From: Chryseobacterium gleum
Lineage (GTDB): Bacteria > Bacteroidota > Bacteroidia > Flavobacteriales_D > Crocinitomicaceae
Direction: 5' to 3'
Assembly: GCA_945897755.1 (NCBI GenBank)
Contig: CAMDGH010000014.1
Coordinates: forward strand, 1-40,780
DNA length: 40,780 nucleotides
The notes below the pieces were generated by a model. The model saw only the letters and a list, made by a program, of their open reading frames with translations, made no database searches and was not told where the DNA came from. This document shows positions 40,587 through 40,780 of this stretch, one piece after another. Both the position numbers and the translations under genes were made by a program. The stretch's first letter is position 1; each line of letters begins with the position of its first letter.

Positions 40587-40780
40587 ATGAAAATTGAAAC
40601 TAACAAAGTTGTATCCTTAAATTACAAGTTGACCAATCATTCCACCGGAGAACAAATTGAAGAAACCACTTCTGACAATCCAATGGTATTTCTTTATGGA
40701 GTTCAATCAATTATTCCTGAATTCGAAAAACAAATTTCAGGAAAAACAGCAGGAGATAATTTTAATTTTTCAATTGAAAG
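40587..40780 (+). CDS. FKBP-type peptidyl-prolyl isomerase (SlyD-like), partial
   Basis: First ~64 codons of a gene cut by the right edge. MKIETNKVVSLNYKLTNHSTGEQIEETTSDNPMVF, with LYGVQSIIPEFEKQISGKTAGDNF, follows the SlyD-type FKBP start: short N-terminal strand, a D/E-rich loop, then F-x-x-G-x-x-x-x-I-P-x-x-E-x-x-L-x-G-x-x-x-G-D. These are cytoplasmic folding factors with prolyl isomerase activity, often with metal-binding tails, which here would be outside the window. ATG is 87 bases after the transposase remnant, with a -7 box between. Confidence 0.9.
   Translation, partial: MKIETNKVVSLNYKLTNHSTGEQIEETTSDNPMVFLYGVQSIIPEFEKQISGKTAGDNFNFSIE

Noticed and set aside
1..40780. CRISPR array, restriction-modification, toxin-antitoxin, retron or prophage
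   Set aside because: No regularly spaced direct repeats, reverse transcriptase, methyltransferase or phage structural genes were seen on either strand.

Overview
ORGANISM. The window looks like a chromosomal stretch of a Bacteroidota bacterium, most likely order Flavobacteriales and perhaps near Crocinitomicaceae/Fluviicola (a judgement from memory, not a search). The reasons are low GC, secreted proteins with SprB-type and lamin-tail domains plus a type IX-like sorting tail, a short-chain-type threonine dehydrogenase, a bacilliredoxin, FISUMP and GreA-like proteins typical of the phylum, poor Shine-Dalgarno sequences, and many copies of the Bacteroidota -7 promoter element TAnnTTTG just upstream of genes. 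LAYOUT. 1-3336: two secreted surface-type proteins on the minus strand, the first running off the left edge. 3452-6817: asd and a PIF1-like helicase with a C-terminal HTH domain. 6801-9599: heme operon hemA-hemC-hemD (minus). 9773-15163: cytochrome oxidase accessory operon (minus), in the order ctaB, two subunit III paralogues, subunit IV, two SCO-type proteins, DUF420; catalytic subunits I and II are not in the window. 15373-17107: a lipoprotein and an S66 LD-carboxypeptidase. 17114-19490: feoA-feoB plus a 44-residue Cys-rich FeoB-associated protein. 19744-22576: gcvH, a YraN-family protein, two conserved small proteins, dxr. 22689-24988: GreA-like protein, an uncharacterised protein with a kinase-like catalytic loop, a FISUMP protein. 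25249-28678: rplU-rpmA, a possible small membrane protein, serS, a REP-like palindromic element, fbp. 28854-35522: mfd, a tandem-repeat secreted protein, dxs. 35767-39794: threonine dehydrogenase, an NTF2-like protein, bacilliredoxin, TatD nuclease, type I asparaginase. 39890-40780: tRNA-Ser(GGA), a decayed ISAs1-type transposase, and the start of an FKBP-type isomerase. HOW THE GENES FIT TOGETHER. Several units bear on respiration and metal supply: early heme synthesis, heme O synthase with oxidase subunits and copper chaperones, and ferrous iron uptake. Both entry enzymes of the MEP isoprenoid pathway (dxs, dxr) are present but unlinked. The rest is mainly housekeeping. I see no defence system, CRISPR array, prophage or biosynthetic cluster. 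The most interesting items are the kinase-like protein at 23223-24269, the repeat protein at 32279-33538, the large hydrophilic inserts in both oxidase subunit III paralogues, a SCO paralogue that has lost its copper-binding His, and a decayed insertion sequence beside tRNA-Ser.
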